A DNA stretch of 64,000 nt from Hymenobacter ruricola (GCF_015694525.1 NZ_JADQDM010000003.1:434001-498000); one strand, 5' to 3'; positions 37,618 to 47,546 are shown, counted from the first letter of the stretch. Numbers and translations are program-made. Notes: generated by a model from the letters alone, not told the origin.

Positions 37618-39963
37618 TTACCTCACTACCTCAATCCAGCCTTTTAACTGACGCTGGGTTTGGGTTTGTCGCAAGAAGTAATAATACATTCCGCTGCTTA
37701 GTCCGGCCGCGTCCCAATCTTGCCGGTAAGGCAGGGCCGAGTAAACCAGCGCGCCCCAACGATTGTATATGGACAATTGCCAGGGAAGGTCCTCCAATCC
37801 GATAATTCGTAATCGGTCGTTTTGGCCATCTCCATTCGGCGTGATGATGTTGGGGATAAACACGTGGTCCCGACAGTCTAGCAGGCGGACCTGCACAGAA
37901 TCGGTGGCGCTGCATACGGGCGTTGAGACGGTGACCCAGTACAGGCCCGGCTTCGTTGGCGTGAACGTGGGGAGGGTAGAACCGTCTTGCCAGCGGTACG
38001 CGACGCCGCCGGGAAGGGTGGCGTCGAGGACAAAGGGCGCTGATGCATTTTGACACACGGTTGTATCCGGGCCTAGGTGGATGGCGGGGGGAGTCAAATA
38101 AACCACACGCTTGGCGGCTCGCTGGCTGCAACCAGCTGCATTGATGGCTTCTACCCAATAGGTTGCCGGCCCGCTAACCCTTAAGGAGGGCCCCGTTGAC
38201 CCGTCGGACCAATGGTACCGGGTTCCGGGCTCATCCGGCTGTGGCCGCAGGGTAATCGTTTGGCCGACGCAAAGAACCGTGTCCGGCCCCAACGTGACCC
38301 GCGGCACGGGCGCCGCGGCCACGTGCAGCGAATCGCGGGCGGTGCATCCGGCTGCGTTGGTCACGTCCACCCAATACCAGCCGGGGCCACGCGTGGCGTG
38401 GGTGGGGGCAACGGAGCCGTCTTGCCAGCGGTACGTGGCCCCGGAAGCAGAGGCGTTCAACACAAGGGAAGCGCCCGGGCACAGCGCCGTGTCCCGGCCC
38501 AACCGAACCACTGGTTGCGGCTGCACCGCCACCGTGCGGCGCAACACCGGGCGAAAGGCATTGGGAAAATACAACGTGAGCGAAACATCATACGAGCCCG
38601 GGGCCGAATACACGTGACGGGGCGCAAAAAGCCGGGACGAATTTTGCGCCCCGGTTGGTGGGTCTCCGAAATTCCATCGGACCGAGTCCGGGCCGTACGT
38701 TGCGGGAAACCCAAAGCCCACTGCCGCGCCCTGACACAAGCCGTCCACGGTAAAATTCCACAAGTCCTGTTGCCGAAAGGACGGCAGCCCCAGTTCGCTG
38801 AGGCGCCCGCCCAAAGGCGCTCCGTTATCCACCAACCCACAGGCCGCCCCGAGCCGATTGGGTGCGGTGATGACCCCCAAAGATTGATTAAACGGATTGC
38901 CCGAACGGGCCACGTAGATGCGGCCATCCGGGCCCAGCTGCAACGCATTTTTTGAACCGTTTCCGAAGCCCGGTTGGGCCACCGAAGGCAACTGGACCAC
39001 TGAGGCGGCAAGATTGGCGGCCGTCAAGTCGTATTGGTACACGGCCGGGTACCCGGGGTCCGTGACGTAGAGTTTGGTGCCATCGGGGGAAAATTCCACG
39101 CCGTAGCTGAGCAGATGCGGAGGAGGCAAAACCACCGGGTTGGTAACCGCGCCCGTTGCGGCGTCAAAATCGAGCAATTCCAGGCTGGCTTCTGCTTGAG
39201 GCCGCTGCGAATTGACCGTGCCCGTGGCAAGGGCCAGCCGGCGGCCATTGGGCGAGGCCTTAAGCTGGCCAATGGCCTTAACCCCACTGTGCACAAAGGC
39301 ATCGCGACTCAACACCGGAACCGGATTCACTCCGGTGGCCGTGAGGAGAAACACCGTGAAAAGGTCCGAATTCTGCTCATGCGCAATAATCCACTCGTCG
39401 CGGCAATTCGCGTGGGGCACCGCCGTCACGCGTTCGGTCGAGGAAGCGCGCAGCACCACGTTCTGCTGCGTAACCTCGCCCAGGCCGCCCTGCAAGGAGA
39501 GGTCAACTATTGAATAGCGCAGCCCGGTATTGGCTGAGTACTCCGAAGGGCTAAAAATGTAAAAGAGCTGGTCGTTGCCGGGTTGGGGCACAATCAAATG
39601 CTGGGTGGTGGAAGTATTGCCCTGCAGCAAGGCCCCGTTGGCCATTACTTGGTGGAGCCGGTTCCAGACCGTTCTGCCGTTGGTATAAAAAAGCAATCGG
39701 CCCAAACTATCGGCGCGGCTGCTACAGCCCTCCTCCGACGACAACGCCCCCGTCGTCAAGGCGACGGGGGGGCCGCTGGCCCGAAAATCCAGGCCTGCCT
39801 GCTGACCAAAATACCACTGAGACGCCTGCAGTTGCGCATGGGCCGTCAGTGATGCCACCACGCATAAGCAGACGGCCCAAAACCACCCCCTCGGGTGGTG
39901 TGTGCGGCGGCAGGCGTTGCCGCGAGGCCGTCGCTTTGCCCCAACCGCGTGAAGCCGACGCAT
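37618..39963 (-). CDS. Gliding motility-associated C-terminal domain protein (T9SS type B cargo)
   Basis: 781 residues. A basic N-terminus and signal helix (FWAVCLCVVASLTAHA) are followed by a beta-propeller-like region (~50-400: SPDGTKLYVTDPGYPAVYQYD, LGPDGRIYVARSG), a PKD-like domain (~440-490), and three ~75-residue Ig-like repeats each starting with a LGxDTxxCxG(Q/N) line and containing YRWQDGS or YHWSDGS. The C-terminus HVFIPNIITPNGDGQND...YNRWG is the T9SS type B / gliding-motility-associated domain. Exported and probably surface-exposed, possibly an adhesin. It lies in the inserted 6.3-kb segment. Confidence 0.9.
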   Translation of the reverse strand: MRRLHAVGAKRRPRGNACRRTHHPRGWFWAVCLCVVASLTAHAQLQASQWYFGQQAGLDFRASGPPVALTTGALSSEEGCSSRADSLGRLLFYTNGRTVWNRLHQVMANGALLQGNTSTTQHLIVPQPGNDQLFYIFSPSEYSANTGLRYSIVDLSLQGGLGEVTQQNVVLRASSTERVTAVPHANCRDEWIIAHEQNSDLFTVFLLTATGVNPVPVLSRDAFVHSGVKAIGQLKASPNGRRLALATGTVNSQRPQAEASLELLDFDAATGAVTNPVVLPPPHLLSYGVEFSPDGTKLYVTDPGYPAVYQYDLTAANLAASVVQLPSVAQPGFGNGSKNALQLGPDGRIYVARSGNPFNQSLGVITAPNRLGAACGLVDNGAPLGGRLSELGLPSFRQQDLWNFTVDGLCQGAAVGFGFPATYGPDSVRWNFGDPPTGAQNSSRLFAPRHVYSAPGSYDVSLTLYFPNAFRPVLRRTVAVQPQPVVRLGRDTALCPGASLVLNASASGATYRWQDGSVAPTHATRGPGWYWVDVTNAAGCTARDSLHVAAAPVPRVTLGPDTVLCVGQTITLRPQPDEPGTRYHWSDGSTGPSLRVSGPATYWVEAINAAGCSQRAAKRVVYLTPPAIHLGPDTTVCQNASAPFVLDATLPGGVAYRWQDGSTLPTFTPTKPGLYWVTVSTPVCSATDSVQVRLLDCRDHVFIPNIITPNGDGQNDRLRIIGLEDLPWQLSIYNRWGALVYSALPYRQDWDAAGLSSGMYYYFLRQTQTQRQLKGWIEVVR

Positions 39964-39968
39964 AGGGG

Positions 39969-40412
39969 TCAGCGGCGCGTAATGCGCAATCTGACCGACT
40001 TGTTTTTCGTCGCGGTCTGGTCATACCCCGTCGTTGGCTCAATGCTGAGCAGGCGAATGTCATACCGAACGCCCGGCGCGGCTACGGCGGCTGAGTCGGT
40101 GCCCGTCGTGCACGTGCCCCAGCAGAGCGAAATGGATTGGTCGGGGCCCCCTGGCAGGGTAACGTGCAACTTGGCCGTTACATAACTTTTGGGGACGTAC
40201 GTCGGACTCCCTTTCTGAATGCGTTGGTCGTCCAGGTCGGCCAGGCGAACCTGAAGTTCCGGGGAACTTTGCTGCGGCAACGCAGCCGTTTGGTGGTAAG
40301 CCAGGGCAAATGCTTGTTGAAAAGGCGCCGCAATGTCCGCGGGGCTTTCCTCCGACTTTTGACAGGCTACGAACGCCAAGCCGAACAAGGGAAACAAAAG
40401 AGCGTTTTTCAT
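39969..40412 (-). CDS. Small lipoprotein
   Basis: 147 residues from ATG 40412, with signal and lipobox LFPLFGLAFVACQ. The rest has a beta-strand look and two Cys (LCWGTCTTG). No family recognised. It ends 5 bp before the T9SS type B gene on the same strand, so the two are probably one operon. Confidence 0.65.
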   Translation of the reverse strand: MKNALLFPLFGLAFVACQKSEESPADIAAPFQQAFALAYHQTAALPQQSSPELQVRLADLDDQRIQKGSPTYVPKSYVTAKLHVTLPGGPDQSISLCWGTCTTGTDSAAVAAPGVRYDIRLLSIEPTTGYDQTATKNKSVRLRITRR

Positions 40413-40576
40413 GGCACGAGCGGAAAGAAGAACAAAGACACGCAACCATTCAGTTGCTTCAGGCCCAATGCCCGAAGAGAATAGTTGCGTGTCTTGACGT
40501 TCAGGGGGGTTACAATGTGCAGGGAGGAAAGCGGATGGCATAAACGGCTTGCAAGCCTCCTAACAATACAAAAGAA

Positions 40577-42892
40577 TTACTTGATAACCTGGAAACGGCG
40601 AGTTGTGTGCCATTCCCCGTTTGAAATATGCAGTTGGTATACCCCGGCTGGCATCCCCGATACGTTCAGGTTCAAGGTCCTCACGCCAGCGGTAACCGTT
40701 TGCGTTAGCCATTCCCGTCCCAGCGCGTCCGTTGCCACCAGCTTTAGGTCACTGCCCGATACCGGCAGCCCCAGGGTGATGGCTTGAGTGGCCGGGTTGG
40801 GGAAGACAACAAAATCAGCGGATGCGGCCTTTTTCGTTTCCTCGCTTGCGTCGGCAACGCCCCGTTGCACTGGGCACTTGCAAAGCGAGCACTGTCTGGT
40901 CGACACCTTTTTGGTCTTGGTGGTGCTCGTGCCGTTAATAGCAATAACAACGGTTACCGTAGCCGATGATACGTAATCCGGAACATACGTTAATTCAAAA
41001 TCCTCGCCCACTTGGCTGAATCCCCAATCGGGGTTGTTGCAGGACCAGGTTTTGACGGCGCCCGCCGAGGCTTGCACGGTGTAGAGCTGATACACGCTCG
41101 GCCCGTTTTCCAGGCAATAAGAAATAGGCCCTTGGATTGCCGAGGCGCAAACTGTTGGGAAGGGGTCACCCACCCCAACTCCGTACCATGCTTTGGTAAC
41201 TGCTTCCACTTCCAAGGAGCAGGCCCCGTAGATGTTGGTGGCGGCCTGAATGGTCGCGGCTCTTGAATCCGGGTAGTTAGCGTACTGGAACAAGTAGCCC
41301 GTCAGGGCCGCATATGCTATCCGAGCGGCCTTATCGGGCCCAATTGCCGGCACCAGGGGGCCCCGGGAACCGGCTCCCCCAACCGACAGCAGATAAAACC
41401 ACCGGTTTTGCACGCCGCAATTGATGTGCACGCCCCCGTTATCGTAGGGGTTGTACACGTCCTGCCAGCCGCTGCCAGTGCCTTGGTAGTACTGGGCCTG
41501 CGTGGACAGCGAAGGCCCGGTATTGGCAAAGGAACGGGGGGCACCCGCCCGGCTGCCAAGCACCCAATCGATGTTTCCGTACACTGTCCGCTCGGTCATC
41601 AGGCCGAAAATGTCAGAAAACGATTCGTTCAAAGCGCCGGATTCCTGCGCATTACCCAACACTCCGGTAATGCGGGTCACGCTATGCGCAAATTCGTGCG
41701 CCACAATGTCTAATTCAGCCAGGCTGTTCTGGCCATACCGGCCGATATGAAAATAATCCTTGTTGTCCGAGTCCGAATGGGTGTAGAACGTGTCGTAGCC
41801 GTTGTCGGGATGGTCAACTTGCACCCGCCTTTCGATGTTGTTATTGCTTCTGCCCAACGACGCAAAATAGTCGTGTGCTTTTTCCATCGACCAATGGGCT
41901 GATGCCGTAAGCATGGACTCGGTGGTGTTATTCCAGGAATTATTGCTGCCCCAATAGATGTAATTTAAGCAGCTCCAGCACGGGTCGTTGGTGTTGGCAT
42001 ATTTTGAGGCGATTACGGCACCCCGGCACCAATCTTCGAGCAAATAGTTGTAGGGGGCGTAGGGGCGTTGGTCTGTCTGTATTGTTTGAACACCGTTGTA
42101 AACGGTGGTCACCGTTCCATCGTAGCAATTATCGCGCAGCGAAACCTTTTTAATGGTTTGCCCATTGGTTGCGTCCACGTACACGGCCCATTGCCCGGAA
42201 GGCGTAACGGCATTGATTTCATACCGGTAAGCAAGGCGGTATTGGCGAGCCTTTTTTTGTAAAGATTCCGTGGTGGGGGTGTATATTAACTGGGCTTTTG
42301 GATAATAGCTGGCGGTGGCGCTGGCCATTTCTGCGCGCAAAGCGCCTTCACGTTCAGGGTCTTGCCAATAATAGCGGGTTGCGTTCACTGCTTTCAGCGC
42401 AACCTGAAGGCCTGCCTGCTCGCTCAAACCAGCACTGGCGCTTGTTCCAAGGCCATGAGCCAGCGCACCCGCCGCGTGATGGGCCTTCTTGTCGCGGGCA
42501 TACACACTGAAATCGGCTCCTTCAACCGGCACGCCCAAGTGGAATTGCCGATAATGATACCGCTGGATGCCACCATCAAGTTTCTGCACTTCCAGTAGCT
42601 GCATCTCGTCGGATGGTTCCAGGCCAAAAGCCGCTTTGCGTTCCGTAAGGACGCGGCCCGGGCTGTCTTCAAAATCATCGTTGAAGTACACGTACCCATC
42701 GGAGCGAACTTCTTTGGCGATTTTAGTTATTTCAGCGGCGGGATATGGAATCGGCGCAGCCGCTTTGGGAAGAGACTGCGCCGCAACGGTTGCCATCGAG
42801 CTGCATGCGCTGAGCCCAAACCAAGCGAGGCGCAGTTTACGGAGCAACCCGCGTGACTGGTCTTTACAAGCCGGAGTAAGTGTTTTCATCAT
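40577..42892 (-). CDS. Thermolysin-like M4 metallopeptidase with T9SS sorting domain
   Basis: 771 residues from ATG 42892 (ATG 42889 equally possible). A signal peptide, an FTP/PepSY-like propeptide (~45-240), the peptidase domain, and a C-terminal T9SS domain (FVVFPNPATQAITL to the end). The zinc site is intact: VAHEFAHSVT (HExxH at ~399-403) with the third ligand in GALNESFSDIFG (~Glu423) and the transition-state histidine in GGVHINCGVQNRWFYLLS. A secreted extracellular protease with an Ig-like linker. It lies in the inserted segment. Confidence 0.92.
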   Translation of the reverse strand: MMKTLTPACKDQSRGLLRKLRLAWFGLSACSSMATVAAQSLPKAAAPIPYPAAEITKIAKEVRSDGYVYFNDDFEDSPGRVLTERKAAFGLEPSDEMQLLEVQKLDGGIQRYHYRQFHLGVPVEGADFSVYARDKKAHHAAGALAHGLGTSASAGLSEQAGLQVALKAVNATRYYWQDPEREGALRAEMASATASYYPKAQLIYTPTTESLQKKARQYRLAYRYEINAVTPSGQWAVYVDATNGQTIKKVSLRDNCYDGTVTTVYNGVQTIQTDQRPYAPYNYLLEDWCRGAVIASKYANTNDPCWSCLNYIYWGSNNSWNNTTESMLTASAHWSMEKAHDYFASLGRSNNNIERRVQVDHPDNGYDTFYTHSDSDNKDYFHIGRYGQNSLAELDIVAHEFAHSVTRITGVLGNAQESGALNESFSDIFGLMTERTVYGNIDWVLGSRAGAPRSFANTGPSLSTQAQYYQGTGSGWQDVYNPYDNGGVHINCGVQNRWFYLLSVGGAGSRGPLVPAIGPDKAARIAYAALTGYLFQYANYPDSRAATIQAATNIYGACSLEVEAVTKAWYGVGVGDPFPTVCASAIQGPISYCLENGPSVYQLYTVQASAGAVKTWSCNNPDWGFSQVGEDFELTYVPDYVSSATVTVVIAINGTSTTKTKKVSTRQCSLCKCPVQRGVADASEETKKAASADFVVFPNPATQAITLGLPVSGSDLKLVATDALGREWLTQTVTAGVRTLNLNVSGMPAGVYQLHISNGEWHTTRRFQVIK

Positions 42893-43581
42893 GAAAAGGG
42901 GGTTAAGTGAAAAAATGAGCAATTATAATCAAGTGTAAAATGCCAGAAATAGTCACTCCGCATGCTGGTTTAAGGTGCAAGAGCGCATCGTAAATGCTGT
43001 TGCGAAGCATGTTGCTGCATCTATGCTTTTGGCCCCATCTTATCAGGAATACACCCAGAGCCTGCGTGCAGAGCCTGCGTGCTTGAGCAAGCGCAATAGG
43101 GCCTGCCCCGCAAACGAGGATGCGCTAAATTCCGAGTGGGCTATGCTATGATGGACCCAAAAAAAAACAAGTTGAAAAATGCCTGACAGGCACTCTTCTC
43201 CACAACTACAGCAGTTGTGTACCGAGGACGCAAAGGGTAGAATTAGTCAAGGCCGGATGCCGACATGACTAACGATGCGAACAGCGGCGGCCCCATAAGG
43301 CGGGGCACCTGAGGTTCACGAATGGAAGACTTCAGGAAGATTAGCTTCGCCCGGGTGGAGGCTCGGGCAGCACTGTGTTTGTAGAAGTTTGTAGAATCCA
43401 AAAGGAGACTGTGCAAATATACCGGGAATTCTGACTTTTCAAATTTGAGGGCGTTTAGAAACCACTTTTTATAAAAAAAGAATTGTATGACCCCTTCTGC
43501 ACAAAATTTCCTGCATAAAAAGGAAAAAAAACGAATCAATTTGGGTGCGCTTGCACGCAGAAAATCCGTGCTGCTTTTCCT
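42893..43581. other. Long intergenic region at the end of the inserted segment
   Basis: 689 bases, A/T-rich toward the right. It contains a 13-bp exact tandem repeat at 43056-43081 (CAGAGCCTGCGTG twice), an operator-like palindrome CACAACT/AGTTGTG at 43201-43219, and TTAGTCA/TGACTAA at 43243-43272. A possible 98-codon minus-strand frame (43243-43539) lacks coding character. I see no gene. Confidence 0.6.
43201..43219. promoter_or_regulatory. Operator-like palindrome CACAACT-5-AGTTGTG
   Basis: Perfect 7-bp arms around 5 bp. A second palindrome with 7-bp arms TTAGTCA/TGACTAA follows at 43243-43272. No neighbouring promoter can be assigned with confidence. Confidence 0.35.
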
Positions 43582-43847
43582 GGGCCGCCCGCCAGCGCCA
43601 GTGGAGCCTGCACGTGGAGTGGATGCTGCGCTCCTTCGCCGTGACGCTGGCGGCGCTGGCCCTGCGCGGCGAGAGCTACCTGATGTATTACGTATTTGAA
43701 ACCAAGCCCATTGAAACGTATTTGACGGTGACGTGGCTCTCGTGGGTGGGCAATTTGATACTGGTGGAGCTACTGCTTGAGGCCGGAGTGGGGCGGTATT
43801 TCCTCCGGGAGTTTATGCCGGAACTGCGCAGTAAATTGGTGGCATGA
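43582..43847 (+). pseudogene. 3' fragment of DUF2306 (direct repeat, copy 2)
   Basis: Near-identical to 37271-37536. It reads in the DUF2306 frame from ARQRQWSLHVEWML to KLVA and shares its stop with the next gene's start (ATGA). Without the N-terminal half and its membrane helices it cannot be functional. Confidence 0.9.
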
Positions 43848-44674
43848 AAACCATTATTTGGCTACCTCTGCTGGCATTTGCAGGTGTGGCCTGCCAGCCC
43901 CAAACCGATGCTGCCGTCGGAAAAACTGCTCCCGCCGCGCCTACTGCCGTAGCGGCGCAGCAGCACGTTCCGGCGCAACCGGCGGCTTCGGCCGCGCCGA
44001 CGCCTTTGCAGCAAGTTGATTTGGCGTATGCCTGGAGTAATGCCACCGCCGAAGCCAAGAGCAATGCCACGATGGAAGGATTTTACGGCCCCAACCATTA
44101 CCGCATTTCCTTCTACTTTTCGAAGGTGCGCCGCGACTCGCTTCATCCCGAGCAATACCACATTTGGGGCCTCAACCGCTACAAAAAGGCGATTACGCCC
44201 TTTAAGGGCACGTGTACGGTCACGCGCTTTGCGGCCCTGCCCGACACCGCCGAGATGGCGAACAGCAGCAAGGTGCGCGCCTACACGGCCTTTGCCGAGT
44301 ACACCCTCCGCGAAGACCCCCAAACCAAAGGGGCCGGGGTGTATTCGGGCAAGGCGATGCTCGATTTTTGCGTCGATGCCCGCAACCGGGCCCGTCAGGT
44401 CACTTTCAACGGTCCCGACCTTGGCCTCGGTAATCCGACCAAAGGCAGTGGCCTGCTATTTCAAGGCGTGTGGCGGGACAACCGAACCGGCCAGCAAATG
44501 CCGGCTTCCTGGTGCAGCAACTTTCTCGTGGTAGTGCCCGAAGCGTTAGAGAAAATCGGCTTGGGTTCGCGCGGCGACACCATCTACCCTGAGCTGGCCA
44601 AATACGGTTGGAATGATTGGTACGAAAATGACGAATGGTGGGCCAAATCGCCCAAGCCCCAATTCAACCTATGA
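43844..44674 (+). CDS. Lipoprotein, tandem paralogue 1 of 5 (EWWAxSPKP family)
   Basis: 276 residues with lipobox PLLAFAGVACQ. After a Pro/Ala-rich linker the conserved part starts near residue 55: GFYGPNHYRISFYFSKVRRDSLHPEQYHIWG, RYKKAITPFKGT, TKGSGLLFQGVW and the C-terminal DEWWAKSPKPQFNL. All five tandem genes share these blocks in the same order. No named domain recognised; the Trp-rich tail is unusual. Predicted outer-membrane or periplasmic lipoprotein. Start overlaps the stop of the DUF2306 fragment. Confidence 0.75.
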   Translation: MKTIIWLPLLAFAGVACQPQTDAAVGKTAPAAPTAVAAQQHVPAQPAASAAPTPLQQVDLAYAWSNATAEAKSNATMEGFYGPNHYRISFYFSKVRRDSLHPEQYHIWGLNRYKKAITPFKGTCTVTRFAALPDTAEMANSSKVRAYTAFAEYTLREDPQTKGAGVYSGKAMLDFCVDARNRARQVTFNGPDLGLGNPTKGSGLLFQGVWRDNRTGQQMPASWCSNFLVVVPEALEKIGLGSRGDTIYPELAKYGWNDWYENDEWWAKSPKPQFNL

Positions 44675-44693
44675 CGCTGTTGCAGTGAAACCT

Positions 44694-45620
44694 ATGGCCG
44701 TAACTTTTACCTCACGCTTGGTTAACAAGATGGTGGCTGTTGGGCTGGCTGCCACCGCCACTGCCTGCCAGCATACTGCGCCGCCTGTCGCCAAAGCGGT
44801 AACTCAAGCCCCGGCTGCAACGGTTGCCTCGCCTGAAATTCCGGCCACTCAGCCAGAGATGAGCCTTGCTGCCGATTCGCTGACGCCGGAAATGCGCGCC
44901 ACCCTCCAGCAAGTGAACCTCAGCAAGCTGTTTCTGGCCCCAGAGTCGCAATCGGCAGGCTTTAAAATGGCGCTCGATGGCTTCTTCGGCACCAACCCGC
45001 AGCGCCTGTCGCTGGCCATCCTGCAAGCCTCCCGCGACAGCTTGCAGCCCGAAGTAATCCATGTAACTGGCAAAGCGCGCAATCAGAAGCAAGTCACGAA
45101 TTTTACCGGTGAAATTCGTTTGACTGGCTTGGTGGATTACTACGACCAAAGCTTGCTGCTTTCCCAGGGAGGAGCTGGATTCATTCAGGATACAACAAGT
45201 GAGGCGGGCAACATCACGAATGCCCGCGCCTATGCGGCCTCGGCTACGTTTCATTTCGTGGGCCAAGCCCCCGCAACTTATGCGTTGAACGGGCATGCAT
45301 TCCTCGATTTCTGGCTGATGGATAACGGAACGGTTGGCCAAGTAACTACTCCCGGCGAGGGCATCGTGTTGGAGAAGGCCGCAACCAAAGGCAGTGGCCT
45401 TCTATTCAAAGGCAACTGGCAAGATGCAAAAACCAGTACCAGCCCGTCTTTTGTAGTCTGCCGCGACGTCTTTCTGCTTTCGCCCGGCTTTATTAAAGAC
45501 TTTGGCATTGGCGACCGGGGAGCGCAGGTCAACCCCAAATATGCCAAGCTAGGCTGGAGCAGTTATTGGGAAACCGACGAATGGTGGGCCGAGTCTCCCA
45601 AGCCCAAACTAAGCCTCTAG
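44694..45620 (+). CDS. Lipoprotein, tandem paralogue 2 of 5
   Basis: 308 residues from ATG 44694 (an earlier frame start at 44613 lies inside the previous gene). Lipobox region AVGLAATATACQ. Conserved blocks: GFFGTNPQRLSLAILQASRDSLQPEVIHVTGKARN, TKGSGLLFKGNW, NPKYAKLGWSSYWETDEWWAESPKPKLSL (read in parts). Nineteen bases after paralogue 1. Confidence 0.75.
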   Translation: MAVTFTSRLVNKMVAVGLAATATACQHTAPPVAKAVTQAPAATVASPEIPATQPEMSLAADSLTPEMRATLQQVNLSKLFLAPESQSAGFKMALDGFFGTNPQRLSLAILQASRDSLQPEVIHVTGKARNQKQVTNFTGEIRLTGLVDYYDQSLLLSQGGAGFIQDTTSEAGNITNARAYAASATFHFVGQAPATYALNGHAFLDFWLMDNGTVGQVTTPGEGIVLEKAATKGSGLLFKGNWQDAKTSTSPSFVVCRDVFLLSPGFIKDFGIGDRGAQVNPKYAKLGWSSYWETDEWWAESPKPKLSL

Positions 45621-45635
45621 CATGACTTGCCCTGC

Positions 45636-46544
45636 ATGAAAAACGCAGCCTTTTTATTCCTGTTGGCGCTGGCCGCCTGTCAGCCGCAAGCAAGGCCGGC
45701 CAGCCAGGCTAGTGCAGCAGTCCCGGCACCTGCCAAAATCACCGCTGTGTCCTCGACGCTGCCGGCCGTGTTCGCCCCTCACGATACCCTTACGGCCGCC
45801 GCCCGCGCCGTTCTGCGCCGCTACGACTTGTCGTCGCTGTGGCAGGGCACCACGAGCGGGCCGCAGTCTACCGCCGTGCTGGAAGGCTTTTTCGGCCCCG
45901 ACCACTACCGGTTTGCGCTGGCCCTGACCGAAGTGCACCGCGATGCCGACAACCCCGCCCTCTACCACGTGCGCGGCAAGTGCCACTACCGCAAAAATGT
46001 GCGGCCTTTTACCGGCACACTCCTCATCCGGCAGGTAGAAGACCTGGAGCCGCCCTATGAATTCGACTACACCGATGCCACCGCACCCAACCAAAGCGAA
46101 GCCGCTGGCTCCGATTCGGCCGAAACAGTATATGAGCGAAAAGTGGAACTGGCGCATCCCCGCGAAGTGCGGGCGGAGTTGCGCATCAAAGAAGTAGAGC
46201 AAGCCAATGCGGGCGAGATGCTGGCCGCCGCTTCGCTGCTATTCTACGTGAAGTCCAACGGCCACCTGGGCTACATCCGAGCGCCGTTTCGGGGCACCGA
46301 TGGGCTGTACAACGCGGGCTACCTGCTCATCAACGGCAGCCGCCTCAACATCAGCACGAAGCAGGTGAAACAGTTCGTGGTGGCCGACAACGTGTTTTCC
46401 GCCGCGCCGGACGTATATAAGGACTTTGAAATCGGCGACCGTGGGGGCGAGATGAACCCGAAGTATGCCCACTTGGGCTGGAATGAAAAGTGGGAAAACG
46501 AAGAATGGTGGGCCGACTCACCCAAGCCCAAACTCAACCTTTAA
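45636..46544 (+). CDS. Lipoprotein, tandem paralogue 3 of 5
   Basis: 302 residues from ATG 45636, lipobox FLLALAACQ. Shared blocks: LEGFFGPDHYRFALALTEV, YHVRGKCHYRKNVRPFTG, NPKYAHLGWNEKWENEEWW. The central region (DYTDATAPNQSEAAGSD) is longer and acidic compared with its neighbours. Fifteen bases after paralogue 2. Confidence 0.75.
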   Translation: MKNAAFLFLLALAACQPQARPASQASAAVPAPAKITAVSSTLPAVFAPHDTLTAAARAVLRRYDLSSLWQGTTSGPQSTAVLEGFFGPDHYRFALALTEVHRDADNPALYHVRGKCHYRKNVRPFTGTLLIRQVEDLEPPYEFDYTDATAPNQSEAAGSDSAETVYERKVELAHPREVRAELRIKEVEQANAGEMLAAASLLFYVKSNGHLGYIRAPFRGTDGLYNAGYLLINGSRLNISTKQVKQFVVADNVFSAAPDVYKDFEIGDRGGEMNPKYAHLGWNEKWENEEWWADSPKPKLNL

Positions 46545-46562
46545 CTTACAAGAAGCCACGCA

Positions 46563-47459
46563 ATGCCTATGAAACCCTTCTTTCTCCTTATCGCCGGTAT
46601 TGGCGCCAGTTGGCTGGCCGTTGCGTGCCAGCCTCAAACCAAGCCGGCGGCGGTTCAGGTTCCGCAGTCAGTTGCGACCGCAGGGCCTACGATGGTCAAG
46701 TCCCAGGCCCCGCCCGCTACGCCCGAAGCCCCAACTGCTGACGTCCCGGCCACGCCGCCGGTGGCCGATGTGCCGGCCTTTCTGGCGGCCCACAACCTGG
46801 CGCCACTGTGGCAGGCCGATTTCGACCAAAAGGAGAATGGCAACACCCGGCCCACCATTCTCGACGGCTTTTACGGCCCCGAACACCGTCACATTTCGGT
46901 CATCCTCGAACGAGTAGTGCAAGATGCCGCCCGGCCCGGCGTGTTCCGGGTGCAGGGCCGCACGCGCTACCGCAAAAACATCACCCCCTTCAGCGGTACC
47001 ATCACGGTAGAAGGCCTCAAGCCGCTGAATGCCTTCCCCGACCTCGATTCGGCGGAACGGGCGCAGGCCCGCGTGTACACCGCCTCGGCCCGCTTCGTGC
47101 TGCGCGAGGACTCCACCGCTGCGGGCGCGGGCACCTACCGCGGCACCGCCCTGCTCGATTTTTACCAATTGCCAGCGGGTACGCTGGGCCTGGTGCAGGA
47201 AATGCCCGGCAGCGACCTGCCCGCCGGTGGTGGCGGCCTGCTGTTTCGGGGGCAGTGGCAAAGCTTCCGCACGGGGAAACGCCAGGAAGTGGCCTTCGCT
47301 ACCTATGCCGAGGCTGTGCTGCCCGATGCCATGGCCGATTTGTACCTCGGCGACCGCGGCGAAACGCTCAACCCGAAGTACGCCCGCCTGGACTGGAGCG
47401 AAGCCTGGGAAAACAACGAATGGTGGGCCAAATCTCCCAAACCCGGGCTCAGCCTCTAA
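46563..47459 (+). CDS. Lipoprotein, tandem paralogue 4 of 5
   Basis: 298 residues; ATG 46563 with a second ATG at 46569. Lipobox GASWLAVACQ followed by a Pro/Val-rich linker. Shared blocks: LDGFYGPEHRHISVILERVVQDAARPGVF, TRYRKNITPFSGT, NPKYARLDWSEAWENNEWW. Eighteen bases after paralogue 3. Confidence 0.75.
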   Translation: MPMKPFFLLIAGIGASWLAVACQPQTKPAAVQVPQSVATAGPTMVKSQAPPATPEAPTADVPATPPVADVPAFLAAHNLAPLWQADFDQKENGNTRPTILDGFYGPEHRHISVILERVVQDAARPGVFRVQGRTRYRKNITPFSGTITVEGLKPLNAFPDLDSAERAQARVYTASARFVLREDSTAAGAGTYRGTALLDFYQLPAGTLGLVQEMPGSDLPAGGGGLLFRGQWQSFRTGKRQEVAFATYAEAVLPDAMADLYLGDRGETLNPKYARLDWSEAWENNEWWAKSPKPGLSL

Positions 47460-47546
47460 TACTAAAACATAGCCATGCCTCGTTGGAACCGTCGAAGCGC
47501 CCGCTGGCAATAGCGGCGGCTTGGGCCCACTGTTTTTCGCGGTTCT

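Noticed and set aside
43243..43539. 98-codon minus ORF in the gap before copy 2 of DUF2306
   Set aside because: Composition is not protein-like and it overlaps operator-like palindromes.
37271..43847. Composite transposon
   Set aside because: The bracketing repeat is a gene fragment, not an insertion sequence; no transposase or terminal inverted repeats were found.
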